Source: DASQBT01 sp963782495
Lineage (GTDB): Bacteria; Pseudomonadota; Gammaproteobacteria; Burkholderiales; Thiobacillaceae
Direction: 5' to 3'
DNA length: 64,000 nucleotides
Assembly (NCBI GenBank): GCA_963782495.1
Contig: CAWAJU010000015.1
Coordinates: forward strand, 1 to 64,000
Part shown: in pieces, positions 40,655 to 49,381 of the stretch
Numbering within the stretch: position 1 is the stretch's first letter
Layout: each line of letters opens with the position of its first letter
Notes under the pieces: generated by a model
The model's database searches: none
What the model saw: only the letters and a program-made list of their open reading frames with translations
Told to the model about the DNA's origin: nothing
Position numbers and translations under genes: made by a program

Positions 40655-42082
40655 ATGATTTGCAATGGCAAGAGTCAAGTCGTCGTACCGCCGGATAACA
40701 CGGAGCGCAGGGAGTTCATGAAGAAGTCTGCCAGCCTGTCTGCGGCCGCCGCGCTGATGTCCATGGTGACACCCGGCCTGCGCAACACGGCTTGGGCGGG
40801 AGGCACGGATGGATTGGAAAAGACCGACCTCACTTTCGGCATCATTCCACTCACGGACTGCGCCCCGATCGTCATCGCGCAGGAAAAAGGCTACTTCAAG
40901 AAATACGGTCTCAAAACCGCCATTTCCAAGGAAGCGTCCTGGGCCAACATCCGCGACAAGGTGTCCATCGGGGCGCTGGACGGCGCGCACATGCTGGCCG
41001 GCATGCCCATTGCCGCAACGCTTGGGGTGGGCGCCACACCCAAGGACACCATCACGGCCTTTTCCATGGACCTGAACGGCAACGGCATCACGGTTTCCAA
41101 CGAACTCTACGAGCGCATGGTGGAGGCTGGCCCCACTGCGATGAAGACGCGGCCCACCACTGCGGCCGCGCTGAAGAAAGTGATCGAAGCGGACAAGAAG
41201 GCCGGCAGGGAGCCGATGACGCTCGCCATGGTGTTTCCGGTTTCCACCCACAACTACGAACTTCGCTACTGGCTCGGTTCCGCCGGCATCAACCCGGACA
41301 AGGACATCCGCCTGATCGTCATCCCGCCGCCGCAGATGGTGGCCAACCTGCAGTCGAAGAACATCGCCGGCTACTGTGTGGGTGAACCGTGGAACCAGCG
41401 CGCGGTGGAAATGGGTATCGGCCATGCGCTGGTCACCGACTATGAAATCTGGAAGAACAATCCGGAGAAGGTGTTCGGCGTGACGCTGGAATGGGCGGAG
41501 AAGAATCCCAACACGCACAAGGCCGTGATCAAGGCCTTGATCGAAGCATGCGAGTGGTCGGACAGACCGGAAAACCGCAAGGAAGTGGTGCAGATCATTT
41601 CGCAGAAGTCCTACGTCAACGCTCCGGCGGATGTGGTGGACAACTCGATGACCGGAACCTGGCGCTACAACAAGGTCGAGGCCCCACAGCCCATGCCGGA
41701 TTTCAACGTGTTCTACCGCTATGCGGCCAACTTTCCCTGGCAGTCGCACGCTGCGTGGTACATCACCCAGATGTACCGCTGGGGGCAACTGAATATGCCG
41801 CTCGACATCCACAAGGCGGCGGCGCGCATCTACCGGCCCGACCTCTACCGCATCGCCGCCAAGGAAGTCGGCGTTCCCTATCCAACGGTGGACTGGAAGA
41901 CCGAGGGGTTGAACAAGAACCCCTGGATGCTGAAGCAGGCCACTGCTCCGATCCCCATGGGACCGGACACCTTCTTTGATGGCATGACGTACGACCCGAA
42001 AAAGCTGGTGGCCTACCTGAAGGGTTTCAGGGTTTCCAACGCGACGGTGGACATGAAGAAATTGGCCAGGCTCAACGCCTGA
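40655..42082 (+). CDS. nrtA: Nitrate ABC transporter substrate-binding protein (NrtA/CmpA family)
   Basis: A 475-residue periplasmic binding protein of the NrtA/CmpA family for nitrate, nitrite or bicarbonate. It has a twin-arginine signal (ERREFMKKSASLSAAAAL) and the family blocks LTFGIIPLTDCAPIVIAQEKGYFKKYG, condensed as FGIIPLTDCAP and EKGYFKKYGL, then WANIRDKVSIGALDGAHML and GYCVGEPWNQRAV. The neighbouring ABC genes and the ANTAR/sigma-54 leader favour nitrate over bicarbonate. GGAG lies 9 nt before ATG 40655, which is 14 nt past the terminator T-run. Confidence 0.9.
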   Translation: MICNGKSQVVVPPDNTERREFMKKSASLSAAAALMSMVTPGLRNTAWAGGTDGLEKTDLTFGIIPLTDCAPIVIAQEKGYFKKYGLKTAISKEASWANIRDKVSIGALDGAHMLAGMPIAATLGVGATPKDTITAFSMDLNGNGITVSNELYERMVEAGPTAMKTRPTTAAALKKVIEADKKAGREPMTLAMVFPVSTHNYELRYWLGSAGINPDKDIRLIVIPPPQMVANLQSKNIAGYCVGEPWNQRAVEMGIGHALVTDYEIWKNNPEKVFGVTLEWAEKNPNTHKAVIKALIEACEWSDRPENRKEVVQIISQKSYVNAPADVVDNSMTGTWRYNKVEAPQPMPDFNVFYRYAANFPWQSHAAWYITQMYRWGQLNMPLDIHKAAARIYRPDLYRIAAKEVGVPYPTVDWKTEGLNKNPWMLKQATAPIPMGPDTFFDGMTYDPKKLVAYLKGFRVSNATVDMKKLARLNA

Positions 42083-42141
42083 ATCAGCCCGCGCCCCTTT
42101 CCTGGGGATCGCGGCGAGCGGAAACTTAAAAGGAACACATC

Positions 42142-43068
42142 ATGCAAGCGCGAGTGATAAGACTGGAGAAAAAGAAAACCGATATGGAAGCAATCCAGCC
42201 CGCAGCAGTATTGGCGCCCGATTCCGCAAACGCGCCCCAACTCGATGCACCCCGCGTGGAGAAATCCGCCAGGCCCGAACCCAATCGCGAACGAAATCGC
42301 GCCATCGCGCTAAGCCTGCTGCTTCCCCTGGTCACGTTCGGCTTGGTCCTGGCGGCATGGAGCTTCGTGCAATCCAGGATTGCGCCGGATCTGCCCACGC
42401 CGTCACAGACCTGGGAACATGCCAAGGACCTGATGTCGAATCCCTTCTATGATAAGGGCCCCAATGACAAGGGCATAGGCTGGCAGCTGTTTTACTCGCT
42501 CGGCAGGGTCGGCGCCGGCTTTGGCCTGGCCGCGCTGGTCGGCATTCCACTCGGCTTCCTGATGGGCATGAGCATCAATATTCAACGGGCCCTGACCCCG
42601 CTGATCCAGATCCTGCGGCCGGTGTCGCCGCTGGCCTGGCTGCCCATCGGGCTCCTGGTGTTCAAGGCGGTCAATCCCTCCGCCATCTTCGTGATTTTCA
42701 TCAGCTGCATCTGGCCGATGATTCTCAACACCGCCACCGGGGTCAAGGCGATTCCACAGGATTATCTGAATGTGGCTGCGGTGCTCAAGCTGAACAAGCT
42801 GGAACTCGCCGCCCGCATCCTGTTCCCCGCCACGCTGCCTTATGTGGTTACCGGCATGCGACTGTCGCTGGGGGTGGCCTGGATGGTCATCGTCGCGGCC
42901 GAGATGCTCACCGGTGGCATCGGCATCGGTTTCTGGGTGTGGGACGAGTGGAACAACCTGTCCGTGCCCTCCATCATCGTCGCCATCGCATTGATCGGCA
43001 TCGTCGGCATCGTGCTCGACGCCTTGATGGGCATCGTGCAGATGCGCCTCGACTACACCAAGCGATAG
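42142..43068 (+). CDS. nrtB: Nitrate ABC transporter permease
   Basis: A 308-residue inner-membrane permease of the NrtB/SsuC type. Residues 1-50 are a cytosolic extension; six helices follow. The permease (EAA-like) loop lies in the second half near LNVAAVLKLNKLELAARILFPATLPYV, condensed as the AAxxLKLNKLELAxRILFPA motif that contacts the ATPase. AAGGA lies 8 nt before ATG 42142; ATG 42184 is an alternative. Second gene of the nrtABC operon. Confidence 0.9.
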   Translation: MQARVIRLEKKKTDMEAIQPAAVLAPDSANAPQLDAPRVEKSARPEPNRERNRAIALSLLLPLVTFGLVLAAWSFVQSRIAPDLPTPSQTWEHAKDLMSNPFYDKGPNDKGIGWQLFYSLGRVGAGFGLAALVGIPLGFLMGMSINIQRALTPLIQILRPVSPLAWLPIGLLVFKAVNPSAIFVIFISCIWPMILNTATGVKAIPQDYLNVAAVLKLNKLELAARILFPATLPYVVTGMRLSLGVAWMVIVAAEMLTGGIGIGFWVWDEWNNLSVPSIIVAIALIGIVGIVLDALMGIVQMRLDYTKR

Positions 43069-43080
43069 GGAAATATCACC

Positions 43081-43875
43081 ATGGCACATTATCTTGAGCT
43101 GCAAAACATCGGCATCACCTTCAAGACTGGACGCGGTCCGTTCCGCGCGCTGAACGACATCAATCTCAAGGTCGAAAAAGGCCAGTTCATTTCGCTGATC
43201 GGACACTCAGGCTGCGGCAAATCCACCGTGCTCAACATCGTCGCCGGCCTGCTCAACGCGACCGAGGGTTTTGCGCTGCTCAAGGGCAAGGAGGTAAAGG
43301 GCCCCGGCCCCGACCGCGCAGTGATATTCCAGAACCATTCGCTGCTGCCCTGGCTTTCGGTGCAAAACAACGTACAGCTTGCGGTGGACAAGGTCATGGT
43401 CGACATGCCCAAGGCCGAACGGCGGGAATGGGTCCTGCACAACCTCAAGCTGGTGCACATGGAGCACGCTGCCGAAAAGCGCCCGGGTGAAATTTCCGGC
43501 GGCATGAAACAGCGGGTAGGCATCGCCCGGGCGCTGGCCATGGAACCGGCTGTGCTGCTGATGGATGAGCCGTTCGGCGCGCTGGACGCACTGACCCGCG
43601 CCCACCTGCAGGACTCGGTGATGGAAATCCAGGCAGAACTGGGCAACACCGTGCTGATGATCACCCACGATGTGGACGAAGCCGTGTTGCTGTCGGACCG
43701 CATCGTGATGATGACCAACGGGCCTGACGCCACGATCGGCCAGATTCTCGACATCGACCTGCCTCGTCCGCGCCACCGCATCAAGCTGGCCGAGGATGCG
43801 CGCTACAACCATCTGCGCGGCCAGGTGTTGGAATTCCTCTACCAGCGCCAGATGCGGCCGGTCGAGGCAGCTTGA
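43081..43875 (+). CDS. nrtC: Nitrate ABC transporter ATP-binding protein
   Basis: A 264-residue ATPase, single-domain as in NrtD or the ATPase half of NrtC. Walker A GHSGCGKST, Q-loop in IFQNHSLLPWLSV, signature ISGGMKQRVGIARALAMEP, Walker B VLLMDEPFGALD and switch His ITHDVDEAV are all present. It should power uptake with the permease whose gene ends 12 nt upstream. The extra NrtA-like domain found on cyanobacterial NrtC is absent, so NrtD would be an equally valid name. Confidence 0.9.
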   Translation: MAHYLELQNIGITFKTGRGPFRALNDINLKVEKGQFISLIGHSGCGKSTVLNIVAGLLNATEGFALLKGKEVKGPGPDRAVIFQNHSLLPWLSVQNNVQLAVDKVMVDMPKAERREWVLHNLKLVHMEHAAEKRPGEISGGMKQRVGIARALAMEPAVLLMDEPFGALDALTRAHLQDSVMEIQAELGNTVLMITHDVDEAVLLSDRIVMMTNGPDATIGQILDIDLPRPRHRIKLAEDARYNHLRGQVLEFLYQRQMRPVEAA

Positions 43876-43981
43876 CTCTCAGGGGTCAGGAGACAGGGGA
43901 GACTATGGGCTTGGATCGGATCGCGAAGCGCGATGCGTTCTTCCTGTCGTTGACAGTGCCGACTACGCAGCGCAGCCAACC

Positions 43982-44087
43982 TGTCATTGCGAGCGAAGCG
44001 CGGCAATCCAGTTCATCCAACCCAGCCTTCGGGCATTGAAAGAAAGATCCTCGGCTGGATTGCTTCGCCTGCGGCTCGCAAGGACGG
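43982..44087. repeat. Long imperfect palindromic repeat (TGTCATTGCGAGCGAAGC family)
   Basis: The left arm TGTCATTGCGAGCGAAGCGC is mirrored at 44055-44087 (CTGGATTGCTTCGCC to CTCGCAAGGACGG), with about 40 nt between them. Repeats of this CATTGCGAGCGAAGC type are widespread in bacteria between genes, probably as mobile palindromic elements. It lies in the 309-bp gap between convergent genes. Confidence 0.75.
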
Positions 44088-44184
44088 TCGCGCAGGGCAC
44101 AGCGACTGAACGGCGCGGCGAAATTCGACACCTTTGCACGTTGCACCTTATGGGCGGGAAGTCGCCCGAAATAAAGAGATCGAC

Positions 44185-44991
44185 CTAGCGCACCGGCAGT
44201 ATCTTGATCGGTTGCGGTTTAGGGCCCGTCTGAAGCGACCGCTCCGGGCTTGCGTTCTTGTAATCGCCTGATTTCACCATCGGCGTCTCGCGCAGTTTGA
44301 GCATCCGGGGCGGAAGCTTGAGCTCACCGATCATCTTGTCGAACGGTTTCGATGTGCCGGCGCGGTTGGCCATTTGCAGGTGCAGCACGGCCGTCTTGTC
44401 CAGATAGCTGCTCGGCATCCACGCGTCCACATATCCCTGATCGCGATTGAGCCGGCCTATGGTCAGTCCGTGGCCATCCAGCATCGCCGCGGTGTGGTCT
44501 ACGGCGTCAAGGTTGGTCGCGTAGAACTTGACAGAAACATAGGTTTCGCCTTGCTTGTTCGTCGATGTATCGGAGGGAAAGATAACCACGTCGCTGATCG
44601 TCGGCGGTTGACTGGGCGGCGCGACGACCGGAATCGCGAAAAGCGGCGAATCCTGGCCGTCCACGGCAACCTTCACCTCGACCAGGCCAAGATGCGTCAC
44701 CAGCTGTTGCACCGGCAACTCGACCGTCAGCATGTCTGCTGTCCATCCGGTGGAGAGAACCGGCTGAAAATTGCCTTCCGCGCGCGCGTAGACCTTGACG
44801 CGGTTTCTGATGTTGTAGCCATTGATGTCAGGCGGCAGCGCATTTTGCAAATAAATGTTCACCGACCCGCTGTTCGTATCATTCACAATGAAATTGTGGG
44901 GCTCAGTGCGCGAGATGGTGACGGCCTGGGCCGTGTTGACAAACGCCATTGCGCATAACGAAAGTGTGCCGACTGCAAGAGATCGACGCAT
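44185..44991 (-). CDS. Exported protein of unknown function downstream of the csu-type operon
   Basis: A 268-residue protein starting at ATG 44991, with GAGAGG 8 nt upstream and a signal peptide (MRRSLAVGTLSLCAMAFVNT, cleaved near AQA-VT). The mature part is rich in beta strands with Ig-like patterns (VSVKFYATNLDAVD, VKVYARAEGN). No family was recognised. It lies 109 bp after the tip-adhesin gene on the same strand and may be a pilus-related surface protein, but this is only position evidence. Confidence 0.7.
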   Translation of the reverse strand: MRRSLAVGTLSLCAMAFVNTAQAVTISRTEPHNFIVNDTNSGSVNIYLQNALPPDINGYNIRNRVKVYARAEGNFQPVLSTGWTADMLTVELPVQQLVTHLGLVEVKVAVDGQDSPLFAIPVVAPPSQPPTISDVVIFPSDTSTNKQGETYVSVKFYATNLDAVDHTAAMLDGHGLTIGRLNRDQGYVDAWMPSSYLDKTAVLHLQMANRAGTSKPFDKMIGELKLPPRMLKLRETPMVKSGDYKNASPERSLQTGPKPQPIKILPVR

Positions 44992-45099
44992 GATCCGAAC
45001 CTCTCTTTTGGGCTTTTGAGTATAGACGCAGGCAAGTGCCAATAGAATGTTTACCAAATAACCTGCGGTCACGGAAAGGTCTGATCCCTGATCCCTGAT

Positions 45100-45585
45100 T
45101 CAAAACGTCACCGTCACGGTAATCGTGTCGGCGTAGACACCAGCCGGCACATTCTGGCTTGCCGGAATTCGGCCGTAGACCGTGTGGTTGTTGGTGCCTG
45201 GCAGGCACAGCAGGCTCAGTATGCTGGTGTTTACGGTGCCGGACACGGTGCTGCTGCCGCCCGAACCATCGCCCCAGACCGTGCCGCGCGCGGCGCTGGT
45301 GTAGAGGTTGTAGTTGAGCCGGTTGGCGCCGCTGGCCAGCTGGCGCGGGCTGAAGCTGGCCGAGGTCCCGGCCGACAGCGCGATGCTGTAGCTGGTGTTG
45401 CACGCGAGCAGAACGACGTCCGGCGTGCAGGTCACACTCAGCGTACTGCTGCTGTCGGTCTGCACCCCACCCGGCGAACTGTAGGTGCCGAATGCGTGGG
45501 GCGTTGCCAGCACCGCGCAGGTCGCCGCACAGGCCGATGATGGAAGCAAAACCAGCAACAGCGAAAATGCAGCAGCCCGATTCAT
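45100..45585 (-). CDS. Spore coat U domain pilin-like protein (Csu-type)
   Basis: A 161-residue exported subunit with the spore coat U (SCPU) pattern: signal peptide ending ACA-AT, CAVLATPHAFGTY, a run of Thr/Ser-rich strands, YSIALSAGTSASFSPRQLA, GDGSGGSSTVSG, and the closing VYADTITVTVTF donor-strand-like ending. It overlaps the usher stop by 4 nt at ATG 45585. In Csu pili such proteins are subunits or the tip adhesin; as the gene after the usher, it is a candidate CsuE-like tip, although it is shorter than CsuE. Confidence 0.85.
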   Translation of the reverse strand: MNRAAAFSLLLVLLPSSACAATCAVLATPHAFGTYSSPGGVQTDSSSTLSVTCTPDVVLLACNTSYSIALSAGTSASFSPRQLASGANRLNYNLYTSAARGTVWGDGSGGSSTVSGTVNTSILSLLCLPGTNNHTVYGRIPASQNVPAGVYADTITVTVTF

Positions 45586-47924
45586 ATTGAGTCCTTGCAT
45601 GCCAGCGGGCCGATTTCAGGTTGCGGATTGCTGCCCGCGGGGACTTCAAACTCGAGCGCACAATGGTGGCCCGCCCACTGAACTTCCAGCCGATTGTGGA
45701 CTGCCAGGCCTTCCAGGTAAACCGTGCCGTGCCGACCAAACGGAAACGCCTGCGTGGCGCCCGTCAGGTGTGCGCGTGCGCCCACCGGAATGGCCTGCTG
45801 CTGTGCGTCGACTACGGTCAGCAGCGCGGCCTGAGTGCGCCGCACCGGGAAGCTGACCCGCACCGCCGAGCGCGCGGGTGGCCGCACGACGATTTCTTCG
45901 CTGTCCAGTTGCACGTCCAGCGGCAAATCGCTGGCGGCGATGCCCAGGACATTGTTCTGGTGCGGCAGCAGCGCATTGACCCAGGCGCGACCTTCGCTGT
46001 CGGTCACGGCCACCTGGCGATGCTGCGCATAGACCGGCACGCCTGCCAAACCCGGTACGACGACCAGCGCCATGCTCCCGTCGCCCAATCCGCGCGTAAC
46101 CTGGGCAGATTCATTCAGCCACACCAAACCGCCGCGTCCGCTTAGCCTGAGGGCGCTGGCATTGGAATTCAAGCTGTCATCGTGCGCCGCCTCCAGCGCA
46201 AACCGCCCGCCATCGCCCAGCCAGCTGACGCCTGCCTGCTGACGCCGGACCTGCCCGGCCGAAGCGTATACCTGCCAGCCCAGGCCCCCTTCCAGTGGCT
46301 CTGTCTGCTGAGCCTGCACGCTGGCTTGCCCCTCATACTGGCCGGCGCTACCAGCGGCCTGCGCGCTCAAGGCCAGGCTGCCTTGCAGGCCAAAGCTGTG
46401 CACCAGAGTCAGCAGCAGCATGGATTGAGTATTCTGGTGCTGGACATTGAAATTGGCGAACCAGTTGACCGCCAACGGGTAGGACAGATTGAAGGTATAG
46501 AGCCGGAGGCGGCTGTCGTCCTGCTGGCGCTGCCAGACGACGCCGGCGGACAAGGTGGCGCGATCCACCGTGGTGCCGGCAAACACGCTGCTGCGCAGGG
46601 CCGGCAGTGGTCCGCTTCCAAGCCGGCGAAAATCTGCAGTGGCCCGTTCCACGCTTGCTGCCAGGCTGACATCTCTGGCCTGGCGTTCAAGATGCAATTG
46701 CGCGTAACGCCCGGCGCCCTGCTCGCTCATGCTGCTCGCTGCCTGGGTGCTAAACACGCCCAGATGGCCGACCAGCCAGTGCGCGCCCAGGTTCAGGCTG
46801 CGCGTGGATTCGCCGCCTTCCAGGCGCAGCAGAGCGGTGAGCGTGTCGTTCAGCCCATAGCGCAAGCTATACGCGGCAAACGATTCACCGTAATCGCCGG
46901 AGCTCAGGCCGTAGTTCTGCCGCAGTGCGCCTGCTTCCGCACAGTAGTCGATGAGGCCGCGCCTGAGCAGTTGGGGACTGGAATAATACGGCACGCTGAG
47001 CACCTGTTCGCGTCCCAGCAGGTCGCGCTGCACTACCGTGATCTCACCGGCGCCGCTCAAGGTCGGCGGGTTGTCGAGCCGAAACGGCCCCGGCTCGACC
47101 GTTACGCTGCCGGTGGGGCGGCCGTTCACCAGCAGGTCCACGCCACTCGGCAAGCTGGCACGTCCATCAACCGAGGGCAGGGGAAACGTCACCAGGTCGG
47201 GGCGAAGGCCAAAATCGCGTTGCACCTGCACCCCGGCAAAGTGCGCTGCCGAGCCGATTTCGCCGGCACAGGTAAGACTGTCGCCCAGGTTATAGCTGCG
47301 CAGCCTGGCGACATCCTCGTAATGCCAACTGGTTTCCAGTCTGAGCAGGCCCGGCGTGTCGTTGCCATTGTTCAACAATGCGCGGTTGCGCAGTACGCCT
47401 GCGCCCGCCACACCGAAAAGATTGGCGTCGAGCAGCGCGGCGGCTTGCGACCGTGCATTGCCAGCCTGCAGCGACAAATCATAGTCGAGCGCCAGACCGG
47501 TGGCAGATGGATATTCGGCTTGGGGAACCTGGCCGGGGACGGCACGCAGATCAAATCGCTGTGCGGCAAAATCCGAAGCGGGGGCGTCGATATCCAATAC
47601 CTGCGTGGCGGGGATGAAGCGCAGCTGCCAGGCATCGAGCGGATAGTACGTCTCGCCGCCCTGGACCAGCGGGTTGCCGGTCGGCTGCAGGCGCCAGACG
47701 GCTAGGTCAGCGGCACGCGCGTAATAATGCGTGCCGAGTTTGAGCACACGGGAGAATTCGCTGACGTGCTGGCTATTGACATGAATTTCCAGCAGCGCGT
47801 CGGGCAGCAGCAATTCATCGTCAAGCGTCAGCCAGCGCATTTGCGCTTCGCCGGCGCTGGCGCCACTGCTGATCAACGCGAGCAGTGCAGCCTGGCAAAC
47901 CAGCCGACCCGGTCGCGCCGGCAT
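45582..47924 (-). CDS. csuD: Outer membrane fimbrial usher (Csu-type)
   Basis: A 780-residue usher with a signal peptide (start MPARPGRLVCQAALL at 47924), an N-terminal domain, a 24-strand barrel region with a plug (LPSGVDLLVNGRPTG), and two C-terminal Ig-like domains. It forms the pore through which chaperone-bound subunits are secreted and joined. A Cys pair near the C-terminal region is kept. The gene order chaperone-usher-subunit is that of csu operons. Confidence 0.88.
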   Translation of the reverse strand: MPARPGRLVCQAALLALISSGASAGEAQMRWLTLDDELLLPDALLEIHVNSQHVSEFSRVLKLGTHYYARAADLAVWRLQPTGNPLVQGGETYYPLDAWQLRFIPATQVLDIDAPASDFAAQRFDLRAVPGQVPQAEYPSATGLALDYDLSLQAGNARSQAAALLDANLFGVAGAGVLRNRALLNNGNDTPGLLRLETSWHYEDVARLRSYNLGDSLTCAGEIGSAAHFAGVQVQRDFGLRPDLVTFPLPSVDGRASLPSGVDLLVNGRPTGSVTVEPGPFRLDNPPTLSGAGEITVVQRDLLGREQVLSVPYYSSPQLLRRGLIDYCAEAGALRQNYGLSSGDYGESFAAYSLRYGLNDTLTALLRLEGGESTRSLNLGAHWLVGHLGVFSTQAASSMSEQGAGRYAQLHLERQARDVSLAASVERATADFRRLGSGPLPALRSSVFAGTTVDRATLSAGVVWQRQQDDSRLRLYTFNLSYPLAVNWFANFNVQHQNTQSMLLLTLVHSFGLQGSLALSAQAAGSAGQYEGQASVQAQQTEPLEGGLGWQVYASAGQVRRQQAGVSWLGDGGRFALEAAHDDSLNSNASALRLSGRGGLVWLNESAQVTRGLGDGSMALVVVPGLAGVPVYAQHRQVAVTDSEGRAWVNALLPHQNNVLGIAASDLPLDVQLDSEEIVVRPPARSAVRVSFPVRRTQAALLTVVDAQQQAIPVGARAHLTGATQAFPFGRHGTVYLEGLAVHNRLEVQWAGHHCALEFEVPAGSNPQPEIGPLACKDSI

Positions 47925-47949
47925 GGGGCAAGCATGCTGCGGCGACCCC

Positions 47950-48675
47950 CTATGGCCGCATTGAGGCCGGCGCATCCAGGCTGGCATGCAGGGCGCCGGC
48001 ATCGCTGTCTGCTTCGATTTGCACGCGGCGGTCGTGCCAGCCCGGTGGCAGTTGCCACAACATCTCGCTACCCGCCAGCACGTAACGCGGAGTCAAATCC
48101 AGGCTGGCACCACGTTCGTCCCTCACCCGCAACTTCACCAGGTGTAAATGGCGCTGGCCAAAATTGACCAACTGCAGCCGATCGTCCGCCGGCCGCTGCC
48201 ACACCGGGAGGGCGGTGGCTGTCGTGCGGCTGGCGGCAAACACCGGCAGACTCACGCGCAGCAACAGCTTGACGCCTTGGGGTTCATTTCCGTTCGCCGC
48301 TGCATTGGCGCCAGCATCGGCCGGTAACTGGCTCAGCCACAGCCGGTAGGTTTGTTCCCCGTCACCACTGGGCAGACGGCGCAGGCCCACGCGCAGCAAC
48401 TGCCTGCCGCCCGGCGGCAACTCGAAGATGGGTGGGCTAAGTACAATCGCCGCGGTCGGCCGCAACTGGTCTTCGCCGTCCGCCTGTTGCCAGTCGAATG
48501 CTTCCGCCTGGACAAGGAGTTTTTCTCCCGAAGGATTGCTCAGGGTCAGCACCGCGTTGGGGTGCGCAGCGCTCAGGTCCAAGCGTACCGGGGTCACCTG
48601 GAAACCGGCCGCCAGCGCGCCTGCTGCGCAGACGACCTGCGCGACAGCGAACAGGCGTGACATCAGCGTGAACAT
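47950..48675 (-). CDS. csuC: Periplasmic fimbrial chaperone (Csu-type)
   Basis: A 241-residue PapD-like chaperone of the archaic (Csu) class, with a signal peptide after MFTLMSRLFAVAQ. The FGL/FGS-type strand region carries QVTPVRLDLSAAHPNAVLTLSN, and the conserved subunit-anchoring Arg/Lys positions and the IFELPPGGRQLLRVGLRR strand are seen. ATG 48675 is taken; ATG 48663 is possible. It sits between the pilin and usher genes. Confidence 0.88.
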   Translation of the reverse strand: MFTLMSRLFAVAQVVCAAGALAAGFQVTPVRLDLSAAHPNAVLTLSNPSGEKLLVQAEAFDWQQADGEDQLRPTAAIVLSPPIFELPPGGRQLLRVGLRRLPSGDGEQTYRLWLSQLPADAGANAAANGNEPQGVKLLLRVSLPVFAASRTTATALPVWQRPADDRLQLVNFGQRHLHLVKLRVRDERGASLDLTPRYVLAGSEMLWQLPPGWHDRRVQIEADSDAGALHASLDAPASMRP

Positions 48676-48682
48676 GCCCGCC

Positions 48683-49168
48683 CTAGTACGTTGCGGTGAC
48701 GGTAATCGTGTCGGCGTAGACACCTATCGTGGCGGCCGCCGAAGACGGAATCCGCCCGTATACGGTGAAAGTTTGTACCAGACCGGTGCCGCTGGATCCG
48801 ACCGTGCTTGACCCGCCAGTGCCGTCGCCCCACACCGTGCTGCGCCCCGCATCCGAATATAGACTGTAGTCCAGGGTGTCCGTACCACTGGTCATGCGGC
48901 GCGTGGCAAATGTCGCGCCGCTGCCACTACCCGCGGAGAGCTCCAGCGTGTACGGCGTACCGGTTGTGCAGACCGAGGTGAACGTGGTCGTTGCGTCCGA
49001 GGTAACGCTGGGCGTATACACGCCAAACGCCAGTGGCACGCCACCGACCAGGGTGCAACTGGACAATACCGTGGCAGTCACTGCGAACGTGGTGGTCGTG
49101 GTGGCGGCGTAGCTTGCCGGTGCGGCCAGCGCCAGAGCGGCCCATAGCAGAAAATGGGACTTGAACAT
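48683..49168 (-). CDS. Spore coat U domain pilin (Csu-type major subunit)
   Basis: A 161-residue exported subunit with a strong GGAGG site 6 nt before ATG 49168 and a signal peptide ending ASYA-AT. It contains the SCPU features TATVLSSCTLVGGVPLAFGVY, condensed as VLSSCTLVGG, then YTLELSAGSGSGATFATRRM, GDGTGGSSTVGSSG and the closing VYADTITVTATY strand. It shares these with the 45100 gene, so the two are paralogous pilins. First gene of the leftward csu-like operon. Confidence 0.86.
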   Translation of the reverse strand: MFKSHFLLWAALALAAPASYAATTTTTFAVTATVLSSCTLVGGVPLAFGVYTPSVTSDATTTFTSVCTTGTPYTLELSAGSGSGATFATRRMTSGTDTLDYSLYSDAGRSTVWGDGTGGSSTVGSSGTGLVQTFTVYGRIPSSAAATIGVYADTITVTATY

Positions 49169-49381
49169 GACTCCTCCTTCTTATTTGCACTTATTGTTGG
49201 AGTCATAATCGGCACGCTTGACGCAATCTTGAGGCTTGTGACAGGCGTCGCACGATGTTTCCGGACCAACGGTACAACATTGCGCGCCGATCCGGTTGGG
49301 TGACCCTGGCCTGGACAACTCACAAGGGGAAGCGTGATGCAGCCTCGCCAGTTTGAGGAAAAACCGACGCCAGGACTTCCC

